DNA of 23,845 nt from Bacteroidales bacterium. Its GTDB lineage: Bacteria > Bacteroidota > Bacteroidia > Bacteroidales > F082. The stretch lies in NCBI GenBank assembly GCA_016281295.1, contig JAEEII010000134.1:1-23845 (forward strand), given 5' to 3'. Positions 6,982-14,366 of the stretch are shown piece after piece (position 1 is the first letter of the stretch; the number at the start of each line of letters is the position of its first letter). Position numbers and translations under genes: made by a program. The notes below the pieces were generated by a model. The model saw nothing but the letters and a program-made list of their open reading frames with translations, ran no database searches and had not been told where the DNA came from.

Positions 6982-8988
6982 TAACTCCAAGAGTTGTTTT
7001 TTATTGTCAACCATTTCATTTTCAGCGACCAAAATGCGTTTTACCTTGGCTTTGGCGGTGGCTGTGATGTTGTTTTCCATCTTCATGGCCTCCACCACAA
7101 TCATCACGGTGCCTTCGGTCACCTCGTCGCCCTCCTTCACGTTGATCTTGACCACCTTGCCGGGCATGGGCGAGACGAGAGTTGACTTGTCGTTCACCTG
7201 TTCTTTGCGTGAGTAGTCGAAGTTGTCGTTGAGTTGGTCGGTGCGGTAACAGGTGAAGTTGAGCCCATGGAAGTTGACGATGGTCTTCTGGTCTTCGGTG
7301 ACCGAACAATAAATCACCTCGGTCCTTCCGTTGAGCATGATTTTTAGCTGATGATCTCGGTAACTAATCAATTCAGCTGAATACAGTTTTCCATTCCCTT
7401 TTTCTTCGTTTTCCACTTTCAATTTTCCGCTTTCCGCTTCCCATTGGCAGATGTGGACGGGGATTTTTTGACCTTCGACATCCACGGTGAAATGGCTGTG
7501 GTAACGCCAGTAGCCGATTTGTTCCCACACGTTTTCTGCTTGGCTCTCCAAGTGTTTTTTGCAGAAATCATAAAGCAGGAAAGAGCTGACTATATCATTG
7601 ATGTTTAAGCTAATGCGGCTATCATTCAAAGCCTTCAGAAGGGCCTCTTGATGGGTGTCACAAAACGAAGTGTCGATGTGGTTATCGATGAAGTCATGAT
7701 TTTTGATGACTTCCCAGAGGTAGGCTTTGTTGGTGGTGAGTCCTTGCAGGATAAAGTCTTTCAACGCATGTTGTGCTGTCTCGATGGCAGCCTGGCGTGT
7801 CTTGCCATGACAGATGAGTTTGGCAATCATGGGGTCATACGACTCCGAGACGACACAGGGGCGGTTGATGCTGCTGTCAACACGGATGCCTCTGCCTTGT
7901 GGCTCATGATAGGCGGTGATTTTCCCGGGGGTGGGAAGAAATCCGTTTTCTGGATCCTCGGCGTAGATACGCAGTTCTATGGCGTGGCCTTGGGGAGTGG
8001 AGAGATTAGAGATAAGAGGTGAGAGGTCTTTGCCACGGGCGATGCGGATTTGCTCTTCCACGATGTCGATGCCGAAGCGCATCTCCGTGACGGGGTGTTC
8101 CACCTGGATTCGGGTGTTCATCTCCAAGAAGTAGAAGTTCTGGTTTTGGTCAACGATGAACTCCACGGTGCCTGCGTTCTTGTAGCCGATTTGTTTGCAG
8201 AGCTTGACGGCAGTGTCGAGCAGCTGTAGGCGTTTTTCCTCGTTGAGGGTAGGTGATGGTGACTCCTCGATGATTTTTTGGTAACGGCGTTGGATGGTGC
8301 ATTCGCGTTCGCCGAGTGGAATCACGTTGCCAAAGTGGTCGGCGAGGATCTGCACCTCGATATGTCGGGGGTTCTCTATATATTGTTCCACGAACACGGT
8401 TCCGTCGCCGAAGTATTTCTCAGCTTCACGGGCGGCGCGTTCCAGTTCCTCTTTAAGGTCTTCTTTTTTTCTGACGATGTGCATGCCTTTTCCGCCGCCT
8501 CCCGCCGCTGCTTTGATGAGGATGGGGTAGGGCAGTTTGTCGGCTTGTTCCAAAATCTGGCACATGTCGCCAGTAATGCCTGCGGTAACGGGGATGTCGT
8601 TTTCGATGGCCAGTTGACGAGCGGCGATTTTGTTGCCCATGAGGCGCATGGTGTCGGCATCAGGGCCGATGAAGATGAGGTTGTTTTGTTGGCAGGCCTC
8701 GGCGAATTCGGGGTTTTCCGAGAGGAATCCATAGCCGGGGTGTATGGCGTCGGCACCGCTGTCGAGGGCGGCGTCGATAATCTTCTGTATATTAAGATAG
8801 GTGTCCTTGAGGATGCCATTGCCTAAGGGATAAGCCTCATCGGCCATGCGACGATGCAAGGCGTCGGCGTCATTGTCGGCGAAGACCGCCACGCTCGTGA
8901 TATGCAAACGTTTGAGGGTTCGCATAACGCGTATGGCAATCTCCCCGCGATTGGCAATTAATACTTTGTTTATCTTCTTACTATTCAT
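6976..8988 (-). CDS. mccA: Biotin-dependent acyl-CoA carboxylase alpha subunit (methylcrotonyl-CoA carboxylase-like)
   Basis: A 670-residue biotin carboxylase fused to a biotin carrier domain. It carboxylates its own biotin with ATP and bicarbonate for transfer to an acyl-CoA by a separate beta subunit. Visible are the N-terminal NKVLIANRGEIAIRVMR, the glycine loop AAGGGGKGMHIV (about 161-172), ECTIQRRYQK (229-238), the catalytic EMNTRIQVEHPVTE (289-302), and VEAMKMEN with the biotinylated lysine at about K636. Domain order and length fit MccA or PccA-type alpha subunits. The crotonase 19 bp upstream favours methylcrotonyl-CoA, which is an inference from context. No carboxyltransferase beta gene lies in the window. 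Two stretches of the protein are made by heptanucleotide arrays: residues about 321-333 and a linker at about 516-528. Confidence 0.88.
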   Translation of the reverse strand: MNSKKINKVLIANRGEIAIRVMRTLKRLHITSVAVFADNDADALHRRMADEAYPLGNGILKDTYLNIQKIIDAALDSGADAIHPGYGFLSENPEFAEACQQNNLIFIGPDADTMRLMGNKIAARQLAIENDIPVTAGITGDMCQILEQADKLPYPILIKAAAGGGGKGMHIVRKKEDLKEELERAAREAEKYFGDGTVFVEQYIENPRHIEVQILADHFGNVIPLGERECTIQRRYQKIIEESPSPTLNEEKRLQLLDTAVKLCKQIGYKNAGTVEFIVDQNQNFYFLEMNTRIQVEHPVTEMRFGIDIVEEQIRIARGKDLSPLISNLSTPQGHAIELRIYAEDPENGFLPTPGKITAYHEPQGRGIRVDSSINRPCVVSESYDPMIAKLICHGKTRQAAIETAQHALKDFILQGLTTNKAYLWEVIKNHDFIDNHIDTSFCDTHQEALLKALNDSRISLNINDIVSSFLLYDFCKKHLESQAENVWEQIGYWRYHSHFTVDVEGQKIPVHICQWEAESGKLKVENEEKGNGKLYSAELISYRDHQLKIMLNGRTEVIYCSVTEDQKTIVNFHGLNFTCYRTDQLNDNFDYSRKEQVNDKSTLVSPMPGKVVKINVKEGDEVTEGTVMIVVEAMKMENNITATAKAKVKRILVAENEMVDNKKQLLELI
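7408..7442. repeat. Heptanucleotide array, 5 units, in carboxylase linker
   Basis: On the sense (minus) strand five units such as GGAAAGC, GGAAAAT and GGAAAAC run in 7-bp phase, with weaker units continuing to about 7387. They encode the lysine/glutamate-rich linker EAESGKLKVENEE between the biotin carboxylase core and the carrier domain. The unit type differs from TCTNANY but period and unit number match the other arrays. Confidence 0.6.
7990..8024. repeat. Heptanucleotide array, 5 units, inside the biotin carboxylase domain
   Basis: Five units in 7-bp phase (for example GTGGAGA, GATTAGA, GATAAGA, GGTGAGA on the + strand) encode LSPLISNLSTP at about residues 322-332, between RIARGK and GHAIELRIYAEDP. 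Other biotin carboxylases have a loop of similar length but unrelated sequence there. The peptide resembles the LSTLTSHLSTP produced by the array in the metalloprotease gene, in the same frame. Confidence 0.75.
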
Positions 8989-9007
8989 TCTTCCTACTGT
9001 CTTCTGG

Positions 9008-9796
9008 TTAGTTTTCCCACCCTGGTTTCCGCTTTTCCAAGAATGCCGTCATGCCTTCTTGACCGGCCTTCGAGATGCGCTGGTCGGCGATGATGGCAGA
9101 GGTCTGGCTGAAGAGGGGGTTATACGGGTCGCCGGTGCCATCCACCAAACGGATCAGACGTTTGCATTCGGCTACGGCATCAGGCGAGGCGTGCATGAAA
9201 TGCTCGATATAGCTTTGCTCAGTCTCGATTAAAAGGGCTTCATCGACGACGGTGTTCACCAACTTCATCTCCTTGGCTTCCAAGGCGGTGAAAGGTCTGC
9301 CAGTGAGCATCAGCTCCTTGGCAGCCGTGTGGCCGATGCGATGCACCACAAAAGGCGAGATGGTGGCGGGCGTGATGCCTAAACGCACCTCCGAGAAGGC
9401 GAACCTGGTGCCTGTCGCGGCAATCACAATGTCGGAGGCGGCCACAATGCCATTGGCACCCCCGATACAGGCGCCATGCACCACCGTGATGATGGCCTTG
9501 TCGCAATAATAAATGGTCTGGAACAGCTTCGAGAGACGCTCGGCGTCGTTCATGTTCTCAGCTCGGCTGAACTGGGCCATGGCCTTCATGTAGTTTAAGT
9601 CAGCACCGGCACAAAACGACTTGCCGTTGCCCTTCAGGATGATGACACGGATGTCGTCACGGGTCCCTAACCAACTGAAAACTTCCGTGAGTTCATGAAT
9701 CATCTCGGCGTTCAGCGCATTGCGCGACTCGGGGCGGTCAAGGTTGACCCACGCCATGCTTTCCCCTAACTGTATCTTGAGAGTTTTGAATTCCAT
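9008..9796 (-). CDS. liuC: Enoyl-CoA hydratase/isomerase family, methylglutaconyl-CoA hydratase-like
   Basis: A 262-residue crotonase-fold enzyme. The N-terminal MAWVNLDRPESRNALNAEMI, the first oxyanion-hole segment SFCAGADLNYMKAMAQFSRAEN, the second HGACIGGANGIVAASDI and SEVRLGITPATISPFV all resemble bacterial LiuC, which hydrates 3-methylglutaconyl-CoA to HMG-CoA in leucine breakdown. The first catalytic Glu of classical enoyl-CoA hydratase is Gly here, as I recall for LiuC proteins, while the second (SEVRLG) is kept. The frame is open to 9829, but the ATG at 9794-9796 starts directly before the conserved EFKTLKIQLG and is preferred. It is the first gene of the leftward string, 19 bp ahead of the carboxylase. 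Assignment is by motif and context. Confidence 0.8.
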   Translation of the reverse strand: MEFKTLKIQLGESMAWVNLDRPESRNALNAEMIHELTEVFSWLGTRDDIRVIILKGNGKSFCAGADLNYMKAMAQFSRAENMNDAERLSKLFQTIYYCDKAIITVVHGACIGGANGIVAASDIVIAATGTRFAFSEVRLGITPATISPFVVHRIGHTAAKELMLTGRPFTALEAKEMKLVNTVVDEALLIETEQSYIEHFMHASPDAVAECKRLIRLVDGTGDPYNPLFSQTSAIIADQRISKAGQEGMTAFLEKRKPGWEN

Positions 9797-9800
9797 GTCG

Positions 9801-9808
9801 CAAAAATC
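9801..9808 (-). promoter_or_regulatory. Possible -7 box very close to the liuC start
   Basis: The minus strand reads GATTTTTG, one mismatch from TAnnTTTG, ending only 4 bases before the chosen ATG. If used, the transcript would be nearly or fully leaderless. No clear TTTG -33 box is visible, so this is weak. Confidence 0.25.
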
Positions 9809-9900
9809 GGAAATTTTGTCATAAAACACTAGCTTTTCAGAAATTTTCTTTTCCTTTGCATGATATTTGTCATAAAGATGTTTTTTGTAAATCGATTTTT

Positions 9901-10362
9901 ATGGAAGACGAGAATTTCAAAAAAGAATTAGAGGATTTTTTCAGGTTGTTCAAAAAACTGATAGAGAAGGAGTCGCTGGGTGACCTCCCGGGTGTTGATC
10001 CACAACAGGTCGAGCAGCTGAAAATGTTCATGGCACAGTTTGATGATGTCAAAGATGAGTTGAAAGTGGAGATGCTTCACATCGATCCTTTTACCAAGAT
10101 GATGATATCCACCATGGTGAAGCAGCTGCGTGAACAGCTCGGGCCGGATTATGACGAGGACGAGACGCCACATTTCGACGTGGAGGAGATTATCAATCAA
10201 CGGGAAGAGGAGCTGAAACCACTCTCTGATGAGGCGCAACGCAACCTTTCTTTGATAGAAACTATTGATGAACAGCTCAAAAACCCCAATCTGACCGATG
10301 AGGAAATCGATAATCTGCTCGACAGAAGATCCCAAATTTCCAGCAAATTAGCGCAACATTGA
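9901..10362 (+). CDS. Acidic helical protein of unknown function
   Basis: I do not recognise this 153-residue protein. It has no signal peptide or membrane segment, is strongly acidic, and looks almost wholly helical. One block (EDENFKKELEDFFRLFKKLIEKE) is probably amphipathic, a DYDEDETPHFDVEEIINQREEE segment follows, and a heptad-like tail (LSLIETIDEQLKNPNLTDEEIDNLLDRRSQI) suggests coiled-coil or chaperone-like assembly in the cytoplasm. The frame is open from 9856, but the ATG at 9901 starts the regular acidic pattern. It diverges from the crotonase gene over about 100 bp and precedes the barrel gene by 46 bp, where a separate promoter lies. Confidence 0.75.
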   Translation: MEDENFKKELEDFFRLFKKLIEKESLGDLPGVDPQQVEQLKMFMAQFDDVKDELKVEMLHIDPFTKMMISTMVKQLREQLGPDYDEDETPHFDVEEIINQREEELKPLSDEAQRNLSLIETIDEQLKNPNLTDEEIDNLLDRRSQISSKLAQH

Positions 10363-10372
10363 TTTTTATTTG

Positions 10373-10380
10373 TACCTTTG
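10373..10380 (+). promoter_or_regulatory. Bacteroidetes -7 box for the barrel gene
   Basis: TACCTTTG matches TAnnTTTG exactly and lies 28 bases before the ATG at 10409. No convincing -33 TTTG is seen at the usual distance. Confidence 0.5.
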
Positions 10381-10408
10381 TCGCTTTATAACGAAAAGAT
10401 AATCTATC

Positions 10409-11080
10409 ATGAAGAGACTGCTTTTTACATGGATTGCATTGATCCTTTCCCTCAGCAGCTATGCCCAGCTGATTGCAAACAAAACGGATAACAAGGTGAC
10501 TATGGGCCTTGATTTCTTTAATGACTTCCAGCTCTCAACCAATGAAAACTGGGATGCAAGGATGTTTAACCAGGGTTTTAGCTGCGCTCTTACTTATAAC
10601 TTCCCGCTCGGCGAAAGCACCAAACATACGGTCAGCATCGGCGTGGGTTATAGTGGCCATAACTATTTCTCCTATAGCCGGATTCTGAATCCTTATGCTA
10701 ACGACACTTTACAGTTCCAGCAATATAGGGGAGAGACTGGTTTTAAACGCTATAAGTTGAATTGCAACTATATAGAGATTCCTATGGAACTTCGTTTCCG
10801 TATCAAGGACGCTTGGAAGATTGGTGCGGGATTTAAGGTGGGTATTCTCGTCAATGCCAAGACAAAGTTCGTGGGCAATAATGAAGATGGTGTCAGGATT
10901 CATGAGAAATATTGCTACATCAGCAATGTGGAACGCTATGCTTATTGGGCCACGTTGCGTGTAGGCTATAAGTGGATCAACCTCTTCGGTGCGATACAGC
11001 TGAATCCTGTCTTTGAGGTGGGGCACGATGCTCCTCGCATCCTGCCGCTTTCCGTGGGTGTCACCTTTGCGCCGTTCTAA
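10409..11080 (+). CDS. Outer-membrane beta-barrel protein
   Basis: A 223-residue protein with a cleavable signal peptide (MKRLLFTWIALILSLSSYAQ, the AQ end typical of Bacteroidetes). Alternating hydrophobic strands follow with aromatic girdles (FSCALTYNFPLG, HTVSIGVGYSGHNYFSY, YIEIPMELRFRIKDAWKIGAGFKVGILVNAK, YWATLRVGYKWINLFGAIQL) and a terminal aromatic residue (TFAPF). This fits the small 8-10 strand barrels with the PorT/outer-membrane-beta-barrel fold. The ligand or role is unknown. It converges with another small barrel gene, the two stop codons being 13 bp apart. Confidence 0.82.
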   Translation: MKRLLFTWIALILSLSSYAQLIANKTDNKVTMGLDFFNDFQLSTNENWDARMFNQGFSCALTYNFPLGESTKHTVSIGVGYSGHNYFSYSRILNPYANDTLQFQQYRGETGFKRYKLNCNYIEIPMELRFRIKDAWKIGAGFKVGILVNAKTKFVGNNEDGVRIHEKYCYISNVERYAYWATLRVGYKWINLFGAIQLNPVFEVGHDAPRILPLSVGVTFAPF

Positions 11081-11093
11081 AATACTTAGCTTC

Positions 11094-11744
11094 TTATTTT
11101 CCCGGGGCGAGGATGGTGTAGGTGACTGCCGCCTGCAACACAATATTATAATAATGGCCATAGAAGATGCTGGGTGACTCTGGCCTCCATCGGCAGGGGG
11201 TCAATGAGTTCATCGAGCGGATGTTCACGCCCAGGTTTTCGGTGAGGTCGAATTGCACGCCTACGTTACCCGTCACAGAGAAGAAAAGCCATGAGGGGTT
11301 CTCATAGCCTCCGTCGTTATAGGCGGATTGCAGGTTTTTCGCCAAAAAGTCACCGCTGAGTCCGATCTCTAAGGTGATGAAGTCGAAGGAACGACCGTTG
11401 ATGAGCAAGCCTCCCAGGTTATATCGGTACATGACCGGCAACTCGAAATAATGCAATCTGATGTCCATCGGTGCCGCTCCGTTCTCAATCTCATCGACGC
11501 TGGAATGCGCGCCAAAAAGCGAGTATTTGAGTTCTAATTGCCACGAGGCGGGTCCGTCGGTGGGAATGCGTCCGAACACGCCTCCCGTCCATCCAATCTG
11601 ATGGTAACCGCCGTAGCCGTCGCCGTTGATTTGTGAGGCTATGACACCAGCCATAACGCCTCCTTCGAATGACTGTGCCTGGCCGTGCAGCCCGGCAAAG
11701 GTCAGAAATGCTGCGAAGAGCAGCGTCAAGGTGCTTTTTTTCAT
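11094..11744 (-). CDS. Outer-membrane beta-barrel protein, PorT-like
   Basis: A 216-residue protein with signal peptide (MKKSTLTLLFAAFLTFAGLHGQAQ) and a barrel opening typical of PorT-like proteins: SFEGGVMAGVIASQINGDGYGGYHQIGWTGGVFGRI, a glycine-rich first hairpin. Strands such as LRLHYFELPVMYRYN-type repeats and NLGVNIRSMNSLTPCRW follow. Its ATG overlaps the stop of the lytic transglycosylase gene in an ATGA, so the two are almost surely translationally coupled and cotranscribed. This suggests a joint envelope role, though the function is not known. It contains a single cysteine near the C-terminal region. Confidence 0.82.
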   Translation of the reverse strand: MKKSTLTLLFAAFLTFAGLHGQAQSFEGGVMAGVIASQINGDGYGGYHQIGWTGGVFGRIPTDGPASWQLELKYSLFGAHSSVDEIENGAAPMDIRLHYFELPVMYRYNLGGLLINGRSFDFITLEIGLSGDFLAKNLQSAYNDGGYENPSWLFFSVTGNVGVQFDLTENLGVNIRSMNSLTPCRWRPESPSIFYGHYYNIVLQAAVTYTILAPGK

Positions 11745-12802
11745 GGTTCTATCAAGGCTTTATAATGTGAATACCGTTTGATTACATCTCTCACGAAGTG
11801 ATAGGTCTGACGGGGGGTGTAGTGTTCCACGTTATCCTCCCACACGTCTGGGTCTTTCCCTTTCTTCGCCGCCCGTTCGCGCGCCTCCATCACATTTCCC
11901 AGACCGGCGTTGTAGCAGGCCAAGACGAACTTCTGGCGTTCCAGACTGTCGGTGATGCTCTCGGGCAACTCTTGTTCGATATGGAGGAGCAGTTTTCCGG
12001 CTGCCTCAAGCTGGTCCTCTGGTGGGGAATCGTAGTCGATGCCGTAGTTCTCCATCACGATGGGCATGAGTTGCATCAGCCCGTAGGCTCCTTGGTCGCT
12101 TTCCAGGTCGGGTCGGAAGCGCGACTCCTGATAAATGATGGAGGCCAGCAGCCGCCAGTCCCAGTGGATTCGCTCCGCCTCGGCTTTGATGAGCTTGTCG
12201 AAAGGACTGATGCTGTTGTCGTTGAGGGGAATGGCCTCCGTCCTGAGTCGGCCTCCCGGGAAATAACGGTAGAAGCTATTCTTCATGCTGGTGCGTTGGA
12301 AGTTATCGCTCCAGTCACAGATTACTTCGTAAAAGCTGCTGTCATCTGGACAGTTGGGGATAACCCATGCCATCGATGTCTCCAATGCCACTGGCGTTTT
12401 GAGAAGGATGTGGTGAAAGGTGGTGTCGGCGAGGTCGATGCTGTCAACCTCTCCTGCATACAAGTCAACAAGCCCTTCAGTGAGCATCCGGTAACAGTCT
12501 TCCACGCTGTCGTTCACCAGCAGGTTTAGCTTCAAGCCAGTCTCCTCGCAGAAGTCATCGAGCAGCTCGAATTGAAATCCAGCGGGACGACCTTCGATGA
12601 GACGGTAGTTGAGGTGCTGGCGATGGGTGACTGCCCTCAGGATGCCGCGTTCTTGAAGATGTTCCATCACAGTGAGTGTGTCGAGTGGCTCCATCACGGC
12701 TGGCTCGGAGGATGTGGTGGCTTTGTCGTTGCTGTTGGACGTGCAGCACGCAAGGCACAACACAAAACATATCCAGCAAATTGCGTGTATTATCAACTTC
12801 AT
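11741..12802 (-). CDS. MltF-like membrane-bound lytic transglycosylase (lipoprotein)
   Basis: A 353-residue two-domain lipoprotein. The lipobox is at LACC, so C19 or C20 is acylated. Residues about 45-165 resemble the periplasmic solute-binding fold of MltF (ILRAVTHRQHLNYRLIEGRPAGFQFELLDDFCEETG). From about 210 comes the Slt-type domain: SIIYQESRFRPDLES with catalytic Glu at about 226, QGAYGLMQLMP, and FVLACYNAGLGNVMEAR. Such enzymes cleave the MurNAc-GlcNAc bond of peptidoglycan to 1,6-anhydro products. It shares an ATGA overlap with the downstream barrel gene. A perfect -7 box lies 20 bases before its start. Confidence 0.9.
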   Translation of the reverse strand: MKLIIHAICWICFVLCLACCTSNSNDKATTSSEPAVMEPLDTLTVMEHLQERGILRAVTHRQHLNYRLIEGRPAGFQFELLDDFCEETGLKLNLLVNDSVEDCYRMLTEGLVDLYAGEVDSIDLADTTFHHILLKTPVALETSMAWVIPNCPDDSSFYEVICDWSDNFQRTSMKNSFYRYFPGGRLRTEAIPLNDNSISPFDKLIKAEAERIHWDWRLLASIIYQESRFRPDLESDQGAYGLMQLMPIVMENYGIDYDSPPEDQLEAAGKLLLHIEQELPESITDSLERQKFVLACYNAGLGNVMEARERAAKKGKDPDVWEDNVEHYTPRQTYHFVRDVIKRYSHYKALIEP

Positions 12803-12822
12803 AACGGTTTGTTTTTCGGTGT

Positions 12823-12830
12823 CAAAGGTA
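12823..12830 (-). promoter_or_regulatory. Bacteroidetes -7 box for the transglycosylase operon
   Basis: The minus strand reads TACCTTTG, a perfect TAnnTTTG, 20 bases before the transglycosylase ATG at 12802. Confidence 0.55.
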
Positions 12831-12903
12831 AGGATTATGTTGATACAGATGCTCTTTTTGCTGGTTTAACGTAAAAAAAACGTTTTGTTGGGTTGTTTTT
12901 TTG

Positions 12904-12911
12904 TAATTTCG
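12904..12911 (+). promoter_or_regulatory. Probable -7 box for the acyltransferase gene
   Basis: TAATTTCG has one mismatch to TAnnTTTG and lies 19 bases before the ATG at 12931. A TTTTG occurs about 17 bases upstream as a possible -33 element. Confidence 0.4.
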
Positions 12912-12930
12912 CAGTCTTTATTTATGCCTT

Positions 12931-14226
12931 ATGTCAAGGAAAAACAAGATACAAGACAACAACCGTCTTTACACTTTTTTGCGGTTTTTTGTGGACTACG
13001 CATGCCGCCATTCATACCGTCGTTTTGAGGTTCATGGGCTGAAAGGATTGCCCAAAGACGGTGCTTTGATTTATGGTATCAACCATAGTAACACATTGAT
13101 GGATGCCTTAGTAGTGTTGGCAACCAGTCGTCATAAAAAAGTCTTTATGGCTCGTGGCGACATCTTCTCAAACCCTAAGGTCGCCAAGATTTTGAAGTTT
13201 TTGCGCATACTCCCATTGTTCCGTATCAGGAATGGTGTCGCGGCAGTACGCAACAATGCTGACTCCATGGAACAGGCGGTGGACGTGGTGCATGATAAAG
13301 TGGGACTCTATTTGTTTCCTGAAGGCCGTCACCGCACCAAACATTCGTTATTGCAGCTTAGCAAAGGGATCTTTCATATTGCGATGGATTCCAATCGTGA
13401 GTTCGGCGAGGACCGTCCCGTCTATCTGGTTCCCGTTGGCATTGAGTACGGCGACTATTTCCGCTTTCGTTCCACTTGTATGGTGAACTTTGGCGAGCCG
13501 ATCAACGTGACGGACTTCATCAAGAACAGCACTGAGGAAAATGAGGCGGTGCTGATGAACCAGCTGCGTGAGATGCTCTCCGAAAACCTCTCCAAGTTGA
13601 TTACCTATATCCCTGATGATGAGGACTATGACCCCACTTGGGAAATTGTGAAGATGAAGAACGAAAAACGCTCGGGCGGCTTATACAAGAAGATGCTTCG
13701 TAACAAGGACACGGTTGAGAAGATACAAGAATTCAAGGAGAAGAAACCCGAAGAGGCGAAGTCGTTGTTCGATAGGGTCATGACATTTGCAAAAAGTCGT
13801 GTGGAGAACAAAATCTCGGTCACCTCAACAGCGAAGAAACGCCCGTTGCTGAATTCTTTATGGAAGATGATGGTGGCGCTGATAGGCCTGCCTTATTTTT
13901 TGGCGTCCACGGTGGTCAATGCCATCGTGTGGGTGCCTACCATGATCATCAAGTCGAAATTGAAAGACCCCGCTTGGGGCAACACGGTGTGTTTCGCAGG
14001 GAAGCTGCTGGTGTTCCCCTTAGTGTTTATCGGCGGCACGATAGCTTTGTTCTGCTCGCTGCCTTGGTATTGGGCTTTGGGTGGTTCGGTGCTGCTGTTC
14101 TTCTCATACGACTTCTGGTACGACTACCGTGAGCTGGTGCGCCGTATGGTGTCCGACATCCGCTGGGCGTTCAAGACCAAGCTGCGGAAACAATACCGTG
14201 AACTGAGGTTAAATCAGTTGTTTTAA
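12931..14226 (+). CDS. PlsC-type 1-acyl-glycerol-3-phosphate acyltransferase family protein
   Basis: A 431-residue membrane acyltransferase that probably transfers an acyl chain to a lysophospholipid or related acceptor. Motif I is NHSNTLMDAL (H52, D58), a one-residue longer H-to-D spacing than the classic HX4D but, from memory, usual in this Bacteroidetes family. The glycine motif LYLFPEGRHRTK is at 127-137, and PVYLVPVGIEYGDYF follows. The C-terminal third carries two or three hydrophobic segments (MMVALIGLPYFLASTVVNAIVWVP and LLVFPLVFIGGTIALFCSLPWYWALGGSVLLFF) that anchor it in the inner membrane. It is a single-gene unit, convergent with the Omp85 gene over 135 bp of hairpin-rich spacer. 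Confidence 0.88.
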   Translation: MSRKNKIQDNNRLYTFLRFFVDYACRHSYRRFEVHGLKGLPKDGALIYGINHSNTLMDALVVLATSRHKKVFMARGDIFSNPKVAKILKFLRILPLFRIRNGVAAVRNNADSMEQAVDVVHDKVGLYLFPEGRHRTKHSLLQLSKGIFHIAMDSNREFGEDRPVYLVPVGIEYGDYFRFRSTCMVNFGEPINVTDFIKNSTEENEAVLMNQLREMLSENLSKLITYIPDDEDYDPTWEIVKMKNEKRSGGLYKKMLRNKDTVEKIQEFKEKKPEEAKSLFDRVMTFAKSRVENKISVTSTAKKRPLLNSLWKMMVALIGLPYFLASTVVNAIVWVPTMIIKSKLKDPAWGNTVCFAGKLLVFPLVFIGGTIALFCSLPWYWALGGSVLLFFSYDFWYDYRELVRRMVSDIRWAFKTKLRKQYRELRLNQLF

Positions 14227-14237
14227 CGTATAGACCT

Positions 14238-14276
14238 CCCTCCCCAGTCCCCTCTTCATAGCGGATAGGGGGAGGG
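14238..14276. terminator. C/G-rich hairpin after the acyltransferase gene
   Basis: CCCTCCCC (14238-14245) pairs with GGGGAGGG (14269-14276), 12 bp after the acyltransferase stop. A second small hairpin, ACCCC-TGGC-GGGGT, lies at 14308-14321. They sit between two convergent genes and may end transcription from either side, although neither has a good T-run. The composition recalls the hairpin at 1193-1227. Confidence 0.4.
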
Positions 14277-14324
14277 TTCTACGCTGGGTCTTTTCTACCG
14301 AGATTAAACCCCTGGCGGGGTAGC

Positions 14325-14366
14325 TTTATCCTCTCAATTCTTATTTTTCTCCTTCGACTTCTCAAA
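14325..14366. repeat. Degenerate heptanucleotide array spanning the Omp85 stop codon
   Basis: TTTATCC, TCTCAAT and TCTTATT run in 7-bp phase, two decayed units follow, and TCTCAAA resumes in the same phase at 14360-14366. The TGA stop codon of the Omp85 gene (14362-14364) lies inside this last unit. Confidence 0.55.

Noticed and set aside
8278..8826. Long antisense open frame (182 codons) inside the carboxylase gene
   Set aside because: It mirrors the codon bias of a well-supported conserved gene and has no recognisable protein features.
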